Part shown: piece by piece, positions 9,610 to 19,928 of the stretch | Position numbering within the stretch: the stretch's first letter is position 1 | Layout of the letters: each line of letters starts with the position of its first letter | Assembly: GCA_013415235.1 (NCBI GenBank) | Contig: JACBYF010000002.1 | Coordinates: 1 to 64,000, forward strand | From: Gemelliphila palaticanis | GTDB lineage: Bacteria; Bacillota; Bacilli; Staphylococcales; Gemellaceae | DNA: 64,000 nucleotides | Direction of reading: 5' to 3' | Translations under genes and position numbers: made by a program | The notes under the pieces: model-generated | Seen by the model: the letters and a program-made list of their open reading frames with translations, nothing else | What the model was told of the DNA's origin: nothing | The model's database searches: none

Positions 9610-10260
9610 TTAATACTTCCTATATTCTTTTTCTATATATTCTAACATATTGTGTGTTGGGTCTATTATAGGTACATTAAGGTGTTCTTGTAAAATATCT
9701 TTTATATATGGAAAATGTGTGCACCCCAATATAACAGAATCTAAACCTAAACTATTGATATAATTTGCTAAGTCTTTAAACTTAAATTTTTCTGATAAGT
9801 AATTTTTATCTAAACCTTTTTCGATGTCTTCTACTAACCCTAAAATAGTTAGTCCAAAAATATCTATATCTTTATTGCTATCTAGCATAACTTTTTCAAT
9901 ACCAGATAATCCTTGAGCATTAGCAGATAAAACTAATATTCTCTTATAATTTTTCGCTATATTTTTATAAATATGCAGCGGTGTTACCAATTTTATTCCT
10001 AATTCAGAAGTTATCTTGTCAAAATCAACAGCTGAACTTAATGAATTACAATAAACAAAAAGAATATCAATACTATCTTTAATTAAATATTCTCTTATTA
10101 TTTTTTCTTTATTGGCACTACTAGATGTTTGGAATATTGTTTGTTCCAGAGGATCTTTGGAGATTGCAACTTCTTTTATATTAAAATACCCTTCGTTCTT
10201 TAAAACTTCTACTCCCATTCTTGTATCTATAGGAGTTCCTGCCATAACTAATACTTTCAT
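9610..10260 (-). CDS. Aspartate/glutamate racemase family protein
   Basis: PLP-independent amino-acid racemase fold. Both catalytic cysteines of the family are present: Cys71 in VYCNSLSSAVDF and Cys180 in LGCTHFPY. The 216-residue length is shorter than typical MurI (about 260), and the N-terminus (MKVLVMAGTPIDTRMG) lacks the usual MurI DSGxGG block, so it may not be the cell-wall glutamate racemase. An aspartate racemase or another member is possible. Packed tightly against ruvA (2 bp) and 18 bp behind the SAP-like gene. Confidence 0.8.
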   Translation of the reverse strand: MKVLVMAGTPIDTRMGVEVLKNEGYFNIKEVAISKDPLEQTIFQTSSSANKEKIIREYLIKDSIDILFVYCNSLSSAVDFDKITSELGIKLVTPLHIYKNIAKNYKRILVLSANAQGLSGIEKVMLDSNKDIDIFGLTILGLVEDIEKGLDKNYLSEKFKFKDLANYINSLGLDSVILGCTHFPYIKDILQEHLNVPIIDPTHNMLEYIEKEYRKY

Positions 10261-10278
10261 AATCTTTTTCCTTGTATT

Positions 10279-10839
10279 TTAAAATTTCTTTTTAGGATGC
10301 TTATCTACTATAGAGTTATTATTTTTTAAAACTTCTAATCCTTTAAGTGTTAAAGAATATCCCTGAATAAAATTAAATTGTTCTAATTCCTTCTCATTAA
10401 AATTAATATTTATATAATTATAAACATCTTCTTTTTTCATCTTTGATAAACCTTTAACATTTTTATTTTTTAATAATTGCTTTAAAAATGTTAAATTGTT
10501 GTGAGGAAGTGATTCTAAATTGCTATTTTTTAATACTAAATCAAGAGATATTAGTAGTTCTAAACTTTTTGGGGCATCAATACCATAAGTATATTCAAAG
10601 TATTTTGGATACATTCCTTCTTTTATACTTTCTGTAGTAAAAGTCCCAAAATTTATTCTCCATAACAAAATAATATCTCCAGGCAACAATCCTTCATCTG
10701 TTCTATTCATATTTTTTATTGGAACTAATTTGGATTTAGAAATTTTTACTTCTTCCAAAAATTTTTTGTAATCTCTTTTTTCTGATATAAATGGCTTTTC
10801 TGGATATTCTTTATAAAATTCAAGAATTTGATTTTTCAA
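10279..10839 (-). CDS. Hypothetical protein with SAP-like helical motif
   Basis: A 186-residue soluble protein of unknown role. The segment around residues 108-140 (LPHNNLTFLKQLLKNKN then KGLSKMKKEDVYNYI) resembles a helix-turn-helix SAP motif, a small DNA/RNA-binding unit, which also occurs in uncharacterised Bacilli proteins of this layout. The N-terminal half has no recognised motif. No signal peptide or membrane segment. It sits between a GNAT gene and the racemase gene, all on the same strand with short gaps. Confidence 0.6.
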   Translation of the reverse strand: MKNQILEFYKEYPEKPFISEKRDYKKFLEEVKISKSKLVPIKNMNRTDEGLLPGDIILLWRINFGTFTTESIKEGMYPKYFEYTYGIDAPKSLELLISLDLVLKNSNLESLPHNNLTFLKQLLKNKNVKGLSKMKKEDVYNYININFNEKELEQFNFIQGYSLTLKGLEVLKNNNSIVDKHPKKKF

Positions 10840-10855
10840 TATAGTATCTCCTTAT

Positions 10856-11365
10856 CTAATTTTGCTCTTTTATTTTTTTTTCATACCAAACTACATCATA
10901 CCATTTATTAAATTTATAACCTACTTTATTAAAATGAGCTACTTTTTTATACCCTAGTTTTTCATGAAATTTTATACTAGCTTCATTAGGATATGTTATA
11001 CATGCTTCTATAGTTGATATATTTTTTTCTTTTAGTTGTTTTACAATTTCATTATGTAAATAAATACCTACACCTTTTCCCGAAAATTCATAAGAAATAT
11101 ATATAGAATACTCAACCGTCCAATTATAGGCTGCTCTATCTTTAAATACATTTGCATAAGTATAACCTATAATTTCATTTTCCTCCTCAATAACTATGTA
11201 AGGATATTTTTTAGAAATTGATTTTATTCTATCAGTAAATTCTTCCAAACTAGGAGTATCATATTCAAAAGTTATAGCGGTATTTTCTACATAATAACTG
11301 TATATTTCTAATAACTTTTGGGCATCTTTTATTTCAACATGTCTAATTTTATACATTAACTTCAA
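10856..11365 (-). CDS. GNAT N-acetyltransferase, phosphinothricin acetyltransferase-like
   Basis: Acetyl-CoA-dependent N-acetyltransferase. The 169 residues show the YncA/Pat subfamily pattern: YYVENTAITFEYDTPS near residue 25, the acetyl-CoA loop FSGKGVGIYLH near 107-117, and IEACITYPNEASIKFHEKLGY near 130-150. Substrate unknown; relatives acetylate phosphinothricin or methionine sulfone. The start is ambiguous: the TTG at 11365 and the ATG three codons later both lie near an AAAGGA site. Confidence 0.82.
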   Translation of the reverse strand: MKLMYKIRHVEIKDAQKLLEIYSYYVENTAITFEYDTPSLEEFTDRIKSISKKYPYIVIEEENEIIGYTYANVFKDRAAYNWTVEYSIYISYEFSGKGVGIYLHNEIVKQLKEKNISTIEACITYPNEASIKFHEKLGYKKVAHFNKVGYKFNKWYDVVWYEKKIKEQN

Positions 11366-11417
11366 TTATTCCTTTAATTATTTTCCTCTTATTATAACAT
11401 AAAAATATATTTACTAT

Positions 11418-11466
11418 AAAAAAATAGTATGTATTAAATTTTATTTTTAATACATACTATTTATTA
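11418..11466 (-). terminator. Strong terminator after clpB
   Basis: A 17-bp stem (AAATAGTATGTATTAAA and its complement) with a 7-8-base loop is followed on the minus strand by a T-run. It lies just downstream of the clpB stop. Confidence 0.9.
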
Positions 11467-11468
11467 TG

Positions 11469-14048
11469 TTAATTAATTTTAATTTCTAGATTATTGTTAT
11501 AATCAATATTTATTTCTTGATTATCAGTTAATCCTACCTTTATTATTTCTACAGCTAACTTATTTTCTATATTTTTTTGAATAAATCTTTTTAGTGGCCT
11601 TGCTCCAAATTTTATATCATAACCACTTTCTGCAATCCATTCTACTACTTTATTAGTGTATGTTAAATTAATATTCTGTTTACTTAATCTATAAACCAAT
11701 TCATCTAATAACTTAACAACTATTGAGCTAATATTATCTTTGGTTAACGGTCTAAATAATATAATATCGTCCATACGATTCAATATTTCAGGCTTAAAGT
11801 AACCATATAATTTATTAATAACAGAATTTCTTGTTTCTTCTCCTATATTTCCATCTGTTACTTCATTAAGCAACTCTATAGATCCTATATTTGATGTCAT
11901 AATTATTATTGTATTTTTAAAATCTACAACTACTCCTTTAGAATCTGTTAATGTACCTTCATCTAATAGTTGTAATAATATGTTAAATACATCTGTATGA
12001 GCTTTTTCTATCTCATCTAACAAGATTATACTGTAAGGATTTCGTCTTACACTTTCTGTCAGTTGTCCCCCTTCTTCATATCCTACATACCCTGGAGGAG
12101 CTCCTATTAATCTGCTAACAGAGTGTTTTTCCATATATTCACTCATATCAATTCTTATTATATTTTTCTCATCATCGAATAAATTATAAGCCAGTGCTTT
12201 AGCTAATTCAGTTTTCCCTACACCAGTAGGTCCTAAGAATAAGAAACTTCCTATTGGTCTATTAGGATCTGATATACCAGATCTAGACCTTAATATAGCA
12301 TTAGTTACACTCTCTACTGCTTCATCTTGACCAATTACTTTTTTATGTAAATATTTATCCAAGTTAAGTAGCTTTTCTTTTTCCGTTTGGTCTAATTTCG
12401 AAATTGGTATTCCTGTAAATTGACTAACTATATAAGATATCTCTTCTTCTGTAACCTCTTGTTTTAACAATTTATACTCTTCTTCTTTGTTTAAAGTTTC
12501 GTATTCTTTCAACTTATCTAATAAACTAGGTAATACTGAATATTTTAATTCTGATGCTTTCTCTAAATTATACTCATTCTCTGCTTTTTCTAATTCTATT
12601 CTAGTATTATCTATTTCAGTTCTAATTCTGTTTACTTCGTTTATTTTCTCTTTTTCTTTATCCACTTGCATCTGAAGTTTCTTCTGCTCTTCTCTTAATT
12701 CAGATAATTCTTCTCTTAATGATTCTAATCTCTTTTGAGAAATTTCATCATCTTCAACACTAAGTGCTTTCTCTTCAATTTCTAATTGCATAACTTTACG
12801 GTTTATAGTATCTAATTCTGCTGGATTAGATGAATTTTCCGTTTTTATTGTTGCACATGCTTGATCTATTAAATCTATAGCTTTATCTGGTAAAAATCTA
12901 TCTGTAATGTATCTATTTGATAATTCTGCAGAATAAACTATAGCTCTATCAGATATTTTAACCCCATGATAAAGTTCAAATCTTTCTTTTAATCCTCTTA
13001 GTATAGAAATTGTATCTTCAACAGTAGGTTCTTTTACCAAAACTTTTTGGAATCTTCTTTCTAAAGCAGAATCTTTTTCAATATAATTTCTATATTCATT
13101 TAGTGTAGTAGCTCCAATACAGTGTAATTCTCCCCTCGCTAACATTGGTTTTAAAATATTACCTGCATCCATGGCTCCATCAGTTTTTCCAGCACCTACA
13201 AGCATATGTATTTCATCTATAAATAATATTATATTTCCATCTTGCTCTTTTATTTCTTTTAAAACAGCCTGAAGCCTTTCTTCAAATTCTCCTCGATATT
13301 TTGCGCCTGCTACTAAACTCGTTAAATCAAGTTCAAAAACTGTTTTATTTTTTAAAGATTCTGGTACATCACCTTTTACAATTCTTTGAGCAAGTGCCTC
13401 AACTATCGCTGTTTTCCCTACACCCGGTTCTCCTATTAGAACAGGATTATTTTTTGTTTTTCTTGATAATATTCTTATTACATTTCTTATTTCATCATCT
13501 CTTCCTATAACAGGATCGATTTTACCCTCATTAACTTCCTTTACTAAATCTCGACCATATTTTTCTAAAACTTCATAACTAACTTCTGGATTTTCTGTCA
13601 TAACTTTTTTCCCACCTCTTATACTTTCTATTATTTCTACTAATTTTTTAAGATCAGCTATACTATCAACATTTTTCTTTATAATTGGATTAACTACATA
13701 AGATGCCAATACTAAATGTTCGTTCGATAAATACTCATCACCATATTTAATCATATACTTTTCTGCTTCGCTGAATAATTTATTAGCATCATTAGTTAAA
13801 TAAGCTCCATAATTAACTTCACTTCCCGAAACTGCATTTATTTTGCTAATTTCTAAATTTAATTCTTTTAAAACTTTATTTTTGTCAAATCCTAACCTAT
13901 TAAAAATATCACTATATAGATTATTTCCTTTTAACGCTTCAGAAATTATTATCTCACTAGTTATATTTTGACTTTTTATTTCTATAGCTTTCTTTTGTGA
14001 ATTAGCTAATATTTCTTTTAAACTATTTGTAAATTTTTCTATATTCAT
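11469..14048 (-). CDS. clpB: ATP-dependent disaggregase/chaperone ClpB
   Basis: Hsp100 disaggregase that works with DnaK to rescue aggregated proteins. The 859 residues contain the Clp N-domain, NBD1 with Walker A GEPGVGKT (206-213) and [12 protein letters not shown], a long charged coiled-coil middle domain (about 400-525, rich in Glu/Lys/Leu), and NBD2 with [15 protein letters not shown]. The long middle domain separates it from ClpC and ClpE. AGGAGG precedes the ATG. Single-gene unit with its own promoter covered by two CtsR boxes and its own terminator. Confidence 0.95.
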   Translation of the reverse strand: MNIEKFTNSLKEILANSQKKAIEIKSQNITSEIIISEALKGNNLYSDIFNRLGFDKNKVLKELNLEISKINAVSGSEVNYGAYLTNDANKLFSEAEKYMIKYGDEYLSNEHLVLASYVVNPIIKKNVDSIADLKKLVEIIESIRGGKKVMTENPEVSYEVLEKYGRDLVKEVNEGKIDPVIGRDDEIRNVIRILSRKTKNNPVLIGEPGVGKTAIVEALAQRIVKGDVPESLKNKTVFELDLTSLVAGAKYRGEFEERLQAVLKEIKEQDGNIILFIDEIHMLVGAGKTDGAMDAGNILKPMLARGELHCIGATTLNEYRNYIEKDSALERRFQKVLVKEPTVEDTISILRGLKERFELYHGVKISDRAIVYSAELSNRYITDRFLPDKAIDLIDQACATIKTENSSNPAELDTINRKVMQLEIEEKALSVEDDEISQKRLESLREELSELREEQKKLQMQVDKEKEKINEVNRIRTEIDNTRIELEKAENEYNLEKASELKYSVLPSLLDKLKEYETLNKEEEYKLLKQEVTEEEISYIVSQFTGIPISKLDQTEKEKLLNLDKYLHKKVIGQDEAVESVTNAILRSRSGISDPNRPIGSFLFLGPTGVGKTELAKALAYNLFDDEKNIIRIDMSEYMEKHSVSRLIGAPPGYVGYEEGGQLTESVRRNPYSIILLDEIEKAHTDVFNILLQLLDEGTLTDSKGVVVDFKNTIIIMTSNIGSIELLNEVTDGNIGEETRNSVINKLYGYFKPEILNRMDDIILFRPLTKDNISSIVVKLLDELVYRLSKQNINLTYTNKVVEWIAESGYDIKFGARPLKRFIQKNIENKLAVEIIKVGLTDNQEINIDYNNNLEIKIN

Positions 14049-14080
14049 ACTAACCTCCTTAGTCTAATAATCAAATTTAT

Positions 14081-14097
14081 TTTGACTTATTTTGACC
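14081..14097 (-). promoter_or_regulatory. CtsR operator, downstream copy
   Basis: Minus strand reads GGTCAAA-ATA-AGTCAAA, the direct heptad repeat bound by the class III heat-shock repressor CtsR. It lies about 9 bp beyond the -10 element, over the expected transcription start. Confidence 0.85.
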
Positions 14098-14105
14098 TTA
14101 AATAT

Positions 14106-14134
14106 ATTATACAGTGTTTGACCTTTTTTGACAA
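14106..14134 (-). promoter_or_regulatory. clpB promoter with overlapping CtsR operator
   Basis: Minus-strand -35 TTGTCA (14129-14134) and -10 TATAAT (14106-14111) with a 17-bp spacer. A CtsR box TGTCAAA-AAA-GGTCAAA (14117-14133) covers the -35 and spacer, so repressor binding would block polymerase. With the second box downstream, the promoter is bracketed by operators. Confidence 0.9.
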
Positions 14135-14210
14135 TAGTTTAACTAAAAAATTTACATTTTTTTTTCAAAATGTTAAAATTAATTTAAAATAACATAATAA
14201 AGGACATAAA

Positions 14211-15077
14211 ATGAAATTTGAAATTACAAATGATTATAAAAATATTAGAGAATTTTTAAAAGAAGAACTTATGCTCTCTAAAAAAAATATCCATACTATT
14301 AATATTGATAAAAATAATATTTTTTTAAACAATGAGTTAACAAATATGTACAAAGAATTAAAGATTGGTGATATTTTAGAAATTAACTTAACACTATCTA
14401 CATCTAATTATTTAAAAAATAATGAAAAAGAAATCACAATAGAATATGAAGATGATTTTATTTTGGTAGCTTCAAAACCTTTTGGAATGAAAACTCACCC
14501 TAATGATAACGAAATAGAAAATGACACACTTGTAAATTTTCTAATAAAAGACTTTGAATATTTAGAACCTATTCATAGATTAGATATTGATACTTGTGGT
14601 CTAGTTATTTTTGCAAAAACACCATTTATAAAAGCAAAACTAGATTATATGTTAGAAAATAAAGAAATAATGAGATTTTATTCTGCTATAGTTAAAAATA
14701 ATATAAATACACAAAAAATCTCTACAAATATAGGTAGAGATAATAGAGAAAATAATAAAATGACCGTTACAAAAAATGGTAAAATAGCTATAACAAATAT
14801 ATTAGAATGCGAAAAACTAAATAATGGCTTTTATAAACTACTAATAAATCTAGAAACTGGAAGAACTCATCAGATAAGAGTGCATCTAAACTATCTTAAT
14901 AATAGTATAGTTGGAGATAAGTTATATTCAAAAGATGGTTATAAATATGATAATATGTATCTAGGAGCTTTAAAATTAGAGTTTATTCATCCTATATATA
15001 AGAAAAAAATTGTTGTTTATTCTAAATATAAAAAAGTATTTGAAAATACAAAATTCAAAAATATAGATTCTCACTAA
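14211..15077 (+). CDS. RluA-family pseudouridine synthase
   Basis: Isomerises uridine to pseudouridine in rRNA or tRNA. The catalytic motif HRLDIDTCG has Asp125, and the C-terminal TGRTHQIRVHL block is intact. The first 65 residues look like an S4-type RNA-binding domain (REFLKEELMLSKKNI, IGDILEI). The 288 residues are typical for RluD/YlyB/YjbO relatives, and the target base cannot be assigned from sequence. Divergent from clpB, convergent with hemW. Confidence 0.9.
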   Translation: MKFEITNDYKNIREFLKEELMLSKKNIHTINIDKNNIFLNNELTNMYKELKIGDILEINLTLSTSNYLKNNEKEITIEYEDDFILVASKPFGMKTHPNDNEIENDTLVNFLIKDFEYLEPIHRLDIDTCGLVIFAKTPFIKAKLDYMLENKEIMRFYSAIVKNNINTQKISTNIGRDNRENNKMTVTKNGKIAITNILECEKLNNGFYKLLINLETGRTHQIRVHLNYLNNSIVGDKLYSKDGYKYDNMYLGALKLEFIHPIYKKKIVVYSKYKKVFENTKFKNIDSH

Positions 15078-15103
15078 TAATATTATATATAAAATTATAA
15101 AAG

Positions 15104-15146
15104 AGGGGCTAACTAAAAAACTATCTTTGTCTTTTCGTTAGCCCCT
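15104..15146 (+). terminator. Large-loop hairpin between rluA-like gene and hemW
   Basis: AGGGGCTAAC and GTTAGCCCCT form a perfect 10-bp stem around a 23-base loop. The loop is unusually long and the following T content is weak, so it may be a terminator or another structured element. Confidence 0.5.
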
Positions 15147-15216
15147 ATAAAAATTCAAAATAAACTAGTTCACTTCTATCAACTAAAGGAATTTACAGAG
15201 CTTATTTCACAGAGCC

Positions 15217-15244
15217 AGGAGTTGGTTAAGCCAACTCCTTTTTC
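15217..15244 (+). terminator. Terminator of the rluA-like transcript
   Basis: Stem AGGAGTTGG / CCAACTCCT with a TTAAG loop is followed by TTTTTCC on the plus strand only. It ends next to the hemW stop codon. Confidence 0.75.
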
Positions 15245-16393
15245 CTAATCTTCAATTAAAAAATCTGAAAAAACATCATTACCGTAAAAAAGACCTTTTT
15301 TAGTCAATTTTAAAATATTATTTTCTAGTGATAGATAACCTAAAGAAAGATTTGTTTCTATAGATTTTTTATAAAGCTCTCTTGTATTTATATTATACTT
15401 TTTGTCAATATAAGATAAATCAACACCTTTTAACAAACGTAAACCTAAGAAAAACTCTTCTTCAATTTTTTCTTTTTCAGTAACTATATTTCCTTCTCTT
15501 TTTGCACTATCTTTATTTTTCATAGACTCTATATAAAATTTAACAGGACGTATATTAGAATAACGCTCTCCATCTATGTAGCCATGTGCACCTGCTCCTA
15601 AGCCGTAGTATTCTAGATTGTGCCAGTAATTACTATTATGAATACTTTCATATCCTTCCTTAGCAAAATTACTTATTTCATACTGCTTAAAACCATTTTC
15701 TGTTAAATAGTCTATTACAGCAGCATACATTTTTTCTTCAACTTCATTAGTTGGCAATATTACTTGTTTACTAGTGACTTGATTATAAAGTTTTGTTCTT
15801 TGCTCCAAAATTAAAGAATAACAGGAAACATGTGGAATATTATAAGATATTATTCTCTTCATACTATCAAATAAATCGTCCATACTTTGATTAGGTAGTG
15901 CAAACATCAAATCTACATTTATATTGTTAATACCTACAGATTGTAGGTTTTTAATAGCATTATCTACATCATTAGCTTGATGTCCTCGACCTATAATTTT
16001 TAATAAATCGTTATTAAAAGTTTGTACTCCCATACTAACTCTTGTTATACCATATTCTTTTAAAATAGCTGCCCTCTCTTTAGTTAAGTCTTCTGGATTA
16101 GCTTCAAAAGAATATTCTAATAATTTTTTGGTATCTACTTTATCAGCTATAGTATCTAATAAATTTCTTAATTGACTATCGTTTAGTGCACTAGGTGTTC
16201 CTCCACCTATATAAACAGTTATTATATCTTTAGAATCAACAAAAGATATTTCTTTTATTAGGCTTTCTATGTAGTCATCAACAGGCTGATTTTGGATATA
16301 AAACTTATTAAAATCGCAATATGTACATATATATTTACAAAAGGGAATATGTACATATATTCCCCTTTTTTTATCTATATTTTTATTCATCAT
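15245..16393 (-). CDS. hemW: Heme chaperone HemW (radical SAM, HemN-like)
   Basis: Radical-SAM protein that binds heme; formerly annotated as oxygen-independent coproporphyrinogen oxidase. The CxxxCxxC cluster motif is at Cys19, Cys23 and Cys26 in [15 protein letters not shown], followed by [10 protein letters not shown] and [10 protein letters not shown]. The extra N-terminal cysteine typical of true HemN is absent. 382 residues. Its start overlaps the last 11 bases of lepA, a common Bacillota arrangement (lepA-hemW). Confidence 0.92.
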   Translation of the reverse strand: MMNKNIDKKRGIYVHIPFCKYICTYCDFNKFYIQNQPVDDYIESLIKEISFVDSKDIITVYIGGGTPSALNDSQLRNLLDTIADKVDTKKLLEYSFEANPEDLTKERAAILKEYGITRVSMGVQTFNNDLLKIIGRGHQANDVDNAIKNLQSVGINNINVDLMFALPNQSMDDLFDSMKRIISYNIPHVSCYSLILEQRTKLYNQVTSKQVILPTNEVEEKMYAAVIDYLTENGFKQYEISNFAKEGYESIHNSNYWHNLEYYGLGAGAHGYIDGERYSNIRPVKFYIESMKNKDSAKREGNIVTEKEKIEEEFFLGLRLLKGVDLSYIDKKYNINTRELYKKSIETNLSLGYLSLENNILKLTKKGLFYGNDVFSDFLIED

Positions 16394-18200
16394 CCATTTT
16401 TAGAACTGCCATAAATGCATCTTGTGGAACTTCTACACTTCCTACTGCTTTCATACGTTCTTTTCCTTTTTTCTGTTTCTCTAGTAGTTTTCTCTTTCTA
16501 CTTATATCTCCACCGTAACATTTAGCTAATACATTTTTACGCATTGCTTTAATTGTTTCTCTAGAAATAATTTTGTTTCCGATAGCTGCTTGAACCGGTA
16601 TTTCAAATTGTTGTCTAGGAATTAATTTTCTTAATTTTTCTACTATTACTTTTCCTCTTTGATAAGCAAATTCTCTATGAACTATAAAACTTAGTGCATC
16701 TACTTGCTCTCCGTTTAATAATATGTCCATCTTAACTAAATTACTTGATTGGTAACCTGTCATTTCATAGTCGAATGAAGCATAGCCCTTAGTATTAGAT
16801 TTTAATTGGTCAAAGAAGTCAAATACTATTTCTGATAATGGCATATCATATGTTATATTTACCCTTGTAGAGTCTATATAATCCATATTTATAAAAATAC
16901 CACGTTTCTTCTGACAAAGTTCCATAACTGATCCTACATAGTCATTAGGTACCATAATACTTGCTTTTACATAAGGCTCACTTATTTTGTTTATTTTCTG
17001 TGGATCAGGCATTTCAGATGGATTTGCTACATCTATTTCTTCACCATCTGTTTTTTCTACTTTGTAAACAACCGACGGAGCTGTTGCGATGATGTCAATA
17101 TTAAATTCACGTTCTATACGTTCTTGAATAATCTCCATATGTAACATTCCTAAGAAACCACATCTAAATCCGAAACCTAACGCTTGTGAAGTTTCCGCTT
17201 CATATTGCAACGCTGAATCGTTAAGTTCTAGTTTTTCTAATGCTTCTCTTAAATCGTTGTATTTTGAAGAATCAATAGGATATAAACCACAATAAACCAT
17301 AGGATTTAATTTTCTATATCCTGGTAGTGCTTCTTTAGCTGGATTAGTTGCTAAAGTTATAGTATCCCCAACTCTAGTTTCGCTAACATTTTTTATTGAA
17401 GCACAAATAAATCCTACGTCTCCTACTGTTAATTCGTCTACTTGTTTTTCTTTTGGTGTATGAATACCTACCTCTGTAACGTCAAATACTCCACCAGTAG
17501 CCATCATTTTTATTTTATCTCCAGGTCTAACAGTTCCGTTTTTTATTCTAACAGATACTATAACACCTCTATAAGGATCATAAACTGAATCGAATATTAA
17601 TGCTTGAAGTGGCTCGTTAGAATCTCCCGTTGGAGCCGGTATATATTCTACTATTTGTTCTAATATTTCTTCTATACCTATACCTGCTTTAGCTGATGCT
17701 AAAACTATGTCATCAGTAGGTAATCCTATAACATCTTCTATTTCTGTTTTTACTTTCTCTGGATCTGCTGCTGGCAAATCAATTTTGTTAATAATTGGTA
17801 TTATTTCTAAATTGTTATCAAGAGCTAAATAAACATTAGCTAGTGTTTGAGCTTCTATACCTTGTGCTGCATCTACTACTAATATAGCTCCCTCGCAAGC
17901 TGCAAGTGATCTTGAAACTTCGTATGTGAAGTCTACGTGTCCCGGTGTATCTATAAGGTGCAAAATGTATTCTTCGCCATCTTTAGCCGTATATTTTAGT
18001 TGTACAGCATTTAATTTTATAGTTATTCCACGTTCTCTTTCTATATCCATAGAATCTAATAATTGAGCTTTCATTTCTCTTGATTCTATAGCTTTAGTTT
18101 TTTCTAATATCCTATCTGCCAATGTAGATTTTCCGTGGTCTATATGAGCTATTATAGAAAAATTTCTTATTTTCTTTTGCCTATTATTTCTTTTATCCAT
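16383..18200 (-). CDS. lepA: Elongation factor 4 (LepA)
   Basis: Ribosomal GTPase thought to act on stalled or mis-translocated ribosomes. GTPase motifs are intact: G1 [10 protein letters not shown]2 RERGITI, G3 DTPGHVDF and G4 NKIDLP. The LepA-specific C-terminal domain ends with the conserved [21 protein letters not shown] stretch split across its last 40 residues. The ATG at 18200 is preferred over one two codons upstream because AAAGGAAG then has normal spacing. Operon with hemW downstream and recX 13 bp upstream. Confidence 0.96.
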   Translation of the reverse strand: MDKRNNRQKKIRNFSIIAHIDHGKSTLADRILEKTKAIESREMKAQLLDSMDIERERGITIKLNAVQLKYTAKDGEEYILHLIDTPGHVDFTYEVSRSLAACEGAILVVDAAQGIEAQTLANVYLALDNNLEIIPIINKIDLPAADPEKVKTEIEDVIGLPTDDIVLASAKAGIGIEEILEQIVEYIPAPTGDSNEPLQALIFDSVYDPYRGVIVSVRIKNGTVRPGDKIKMMATGGVFDVTEVGIHTPKEKQVDELTVGDVGFICASIKNVSETRVGDTITLATNPAKEALPGYRKLNPMVYCGLYPIDSSKYNDLREALEKLELNDSALQYEAETSQALGFGFRCGFLGMLHMEIIQERIEREFNIDIIATAPSVVYKVEKTDGEEIDVANPSEMPDPQKINKISEPYVKASIMVPNDYVGSVMELCQKKRGIFINMDYIDSTRVNITYDMPLSEIVFDFFDQLKSNTKGYASFDYEMTGYQSSNLVKMDILLNGEQVDALSFIVHREFAYQRGKVIVEKLRKLIPRQQFEIPVQAAIGNKIISRETIKAMRKNVLAKCYGGDISRKRKLLEKQKKGKERMKAVGSVEVPQDAFMAVLKMDDE

Positions 18201-18212
18201 TATCATCTTCCT

Positions 18213-19004
18213 TTAAAAATCTATTTCTTCAAAATAATTTTTTATTTTATCATAAGAGAAGCCATCTCTCAATAGTTTCTCTATTATTTTTTGTTTAAGT
18301 ATATACTTATCCGCATACTTTTTTGAAAATTTGTTATATGCTTTATTATAATTTTTTTCTATCAAATTATAATCATCTTCTAAGTCTTGATTATTTTCTA
18401 AAAAATTTTTGAACGCTTTGTTTATTATATCAAAACTGTAGCCATTTGTATAAAGTTTAGTAGTTATTTTCTGTATTTTTTTACTTTGAGTATCATTTTT
18501 TTTGTTATATTCTTTTTCTATCATACTATAAACATTATCTAGCATTTCTTCTTCGGTACATATTCCTAGAATACTTTTTTCAATAAAATGTTCTGCTACT
18601 TTTTTAGCTATTAATTTATTTTTTATGTATGATGGTCCTTTTTTCTTTATATTAAAAGAGTCTCTAGTAAATAGTACTGCATACTTTTCATCATCTATAT
18701 ATCGATATTCTTTTAATTTTTCTAGTGCGTAAGTAATACTCTCTTCTAGTATTTCTTTTTTCTTTAAATATTCTATTATTTCGTATTCTGTACGCAAACC
18801 ATAACTCAAATAATTCATAACTTTAGATAATGCTTGTTCTTTATTTTCATATTTTTGAATTTCTTTTAAAGTTTCATTTGATAATGTTATTTTTTTTATT
18901 ATTCCAAATTTTATTAGTGTATTTTCCGAAATATAAATATATCTATCATTTTCTAACTCTATTTTATATTTTTTGTTAAGTTTTTTTATATTTAATACCT
19001 GCAT
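18213..19004 (-). CDS. recX: Regulatory protein RecX
   Basis: Inhibitor/modulator of RecA filaments. The 263-residue protein is made of three-helix RecX repeats, visible as ALSKVMNYLSYGLRTEYEIIEYL, YIDDEKYAVLFTRDSF and KKGPSYIKNKLIAK, with a Bacilli-type N-terminal extension of about 60 residues. Its ATG overlaps the miaA stop by one base. Sits in miaA-recX-lepA-hemW. Confidence 0.9.
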   Translation of the reverse strand: MQVLNIKKLNKKYKIELENDRYIYISENTLIKFGIIKKITLSNETLKEIQKYENKEQALSKVMNYLSYGLRTEYEIIEYLKKKEILEESITYALEKLKEYRYIDDEKYAVLFTRDSFNIKKKGPSYIKNKLIAKKVAEHFIEKSILGICTEEEMLDNVYSMIEKEYNKKNDTQSKKIQKITTKLYTNGYSFDIINKAFKNFLENNQDLEDDYNLIEKNYNKAYNKFSKKYADKYILKQKIIEKLLRDGFSYDKIKNYFEEIDF

Positions 19005-19906
19005 TACTCGTTCTCTCTTAAATATTTTTCTATATCTTCAAATATTTTACTTTTATTATCTATATCTAAATTATACCAGTTTGTATTAAACATTTTATTT
19101 TTAAACCACGTTATTTGCCTTTTGGCATATCTTCTAGAATTTTGCTGGATACTTTCTATCATATACTCTTCTGATATTTCGTTATTTAAATATGAAACTA
19201 CTTCTTTATACCCTATCGCCGTTAATGGTTGCAAGTTTCCTCCATAATTAGCTATTATATTTTTTACTTCAGCTATAAGCCCTAACTGTATCATTTTTTC
19301 TACTCGTAAATTTATACGATTGTACAACACTTCTCTGTCTTGTTTTAATACTATTATGTATGGATTATAATTATCATAGAGATTGTTAGCATTATTATTT
19401 TCTATTGTAGATTTATTTTCTTCTGTTACGTACTTATATGCATTTGTTACTCGTCTTTCGTTATTAATATCAATATTATTATAAGTATCAGGATAGTTCT
19501 CTAAAAGATAGTTTTTCATATATTCTAAACTAAAGTTTTCTTTATTATTACTTGAATAATTGCTAAATGTATAATCATATAAAACAGCACTCATGTAATA
19601 TCCTGTCCCACCTATAAGTAAAGGTATTTTACCTTTTTTTATAACTTCTAAGATTTTTTCTCTTGCTATTTTCTGATACTCATATACAGAAAATTTGTCA
19701 TCTGGGTTTAGGTTATCTATTAAGTGATGGGTAACGCCTTGCATTTCTTCGTGTGTTATTTTTGCAGATCCTATATTAAAATGTTTATACATTTGGACAC
19801 TATCTACCGAAATAATTTCACAATTAAATTTTTTGGCTATTTCTATACTTATTTCTGTTTTTCCTACAGCTGTAGGACCTACTATTGCTATTATTGGTAT
19901 TTTCAT
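19004..19906 (-). CDS. miaA: tRNA dimethylallyltransferase MiaA
   Basis: Adds a dimethylallyl group to A37 of tRNAs that read U-starting codons. P-loop GPTAVGKT at residues 10-17, then DSVQMYKHFNIGSAK (substrate loop), THHLID, IGGTGYYMSAV, and the C-terminal AIGYKEVVSYL and QNSRRYAKRQITWFK blocks. 300 residues, normal size. Co-oriented behind mutL (22 bp), as in many Bacilli where mutS-mutL-miaA are linked. Confidence 0.97.
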   Translation of the reverse strand: MKIPIIAIVGPTAVGKTEISIEIAKKFNCEIISVDSVQMYKHFNIGSAKITHEEMQGVTHHLIDNLNPDDKFSVYEYQKIAREKILEVIKKGKIPLLIGGTGYYMSAVLYDYTFSNYSSNNKENFSLEYMKNYLLENYPDTYNNIDINNERRVTNAYKYVTEENKSTIENNNANNLYDNYNPYIIVLKQDREVLYNRINLRVEKMIQLGLIAEVKNIIANYGGNLQPLTAIGYKEVVSYLNNEISEEYMIESIQQNSRRYAKRQITWFKNKMFNTNWYNLDIDNKSKIFEDIEKYLRENE

Positions 19907-19928
19907 TAATTTTCTCTTTCAATATAGT

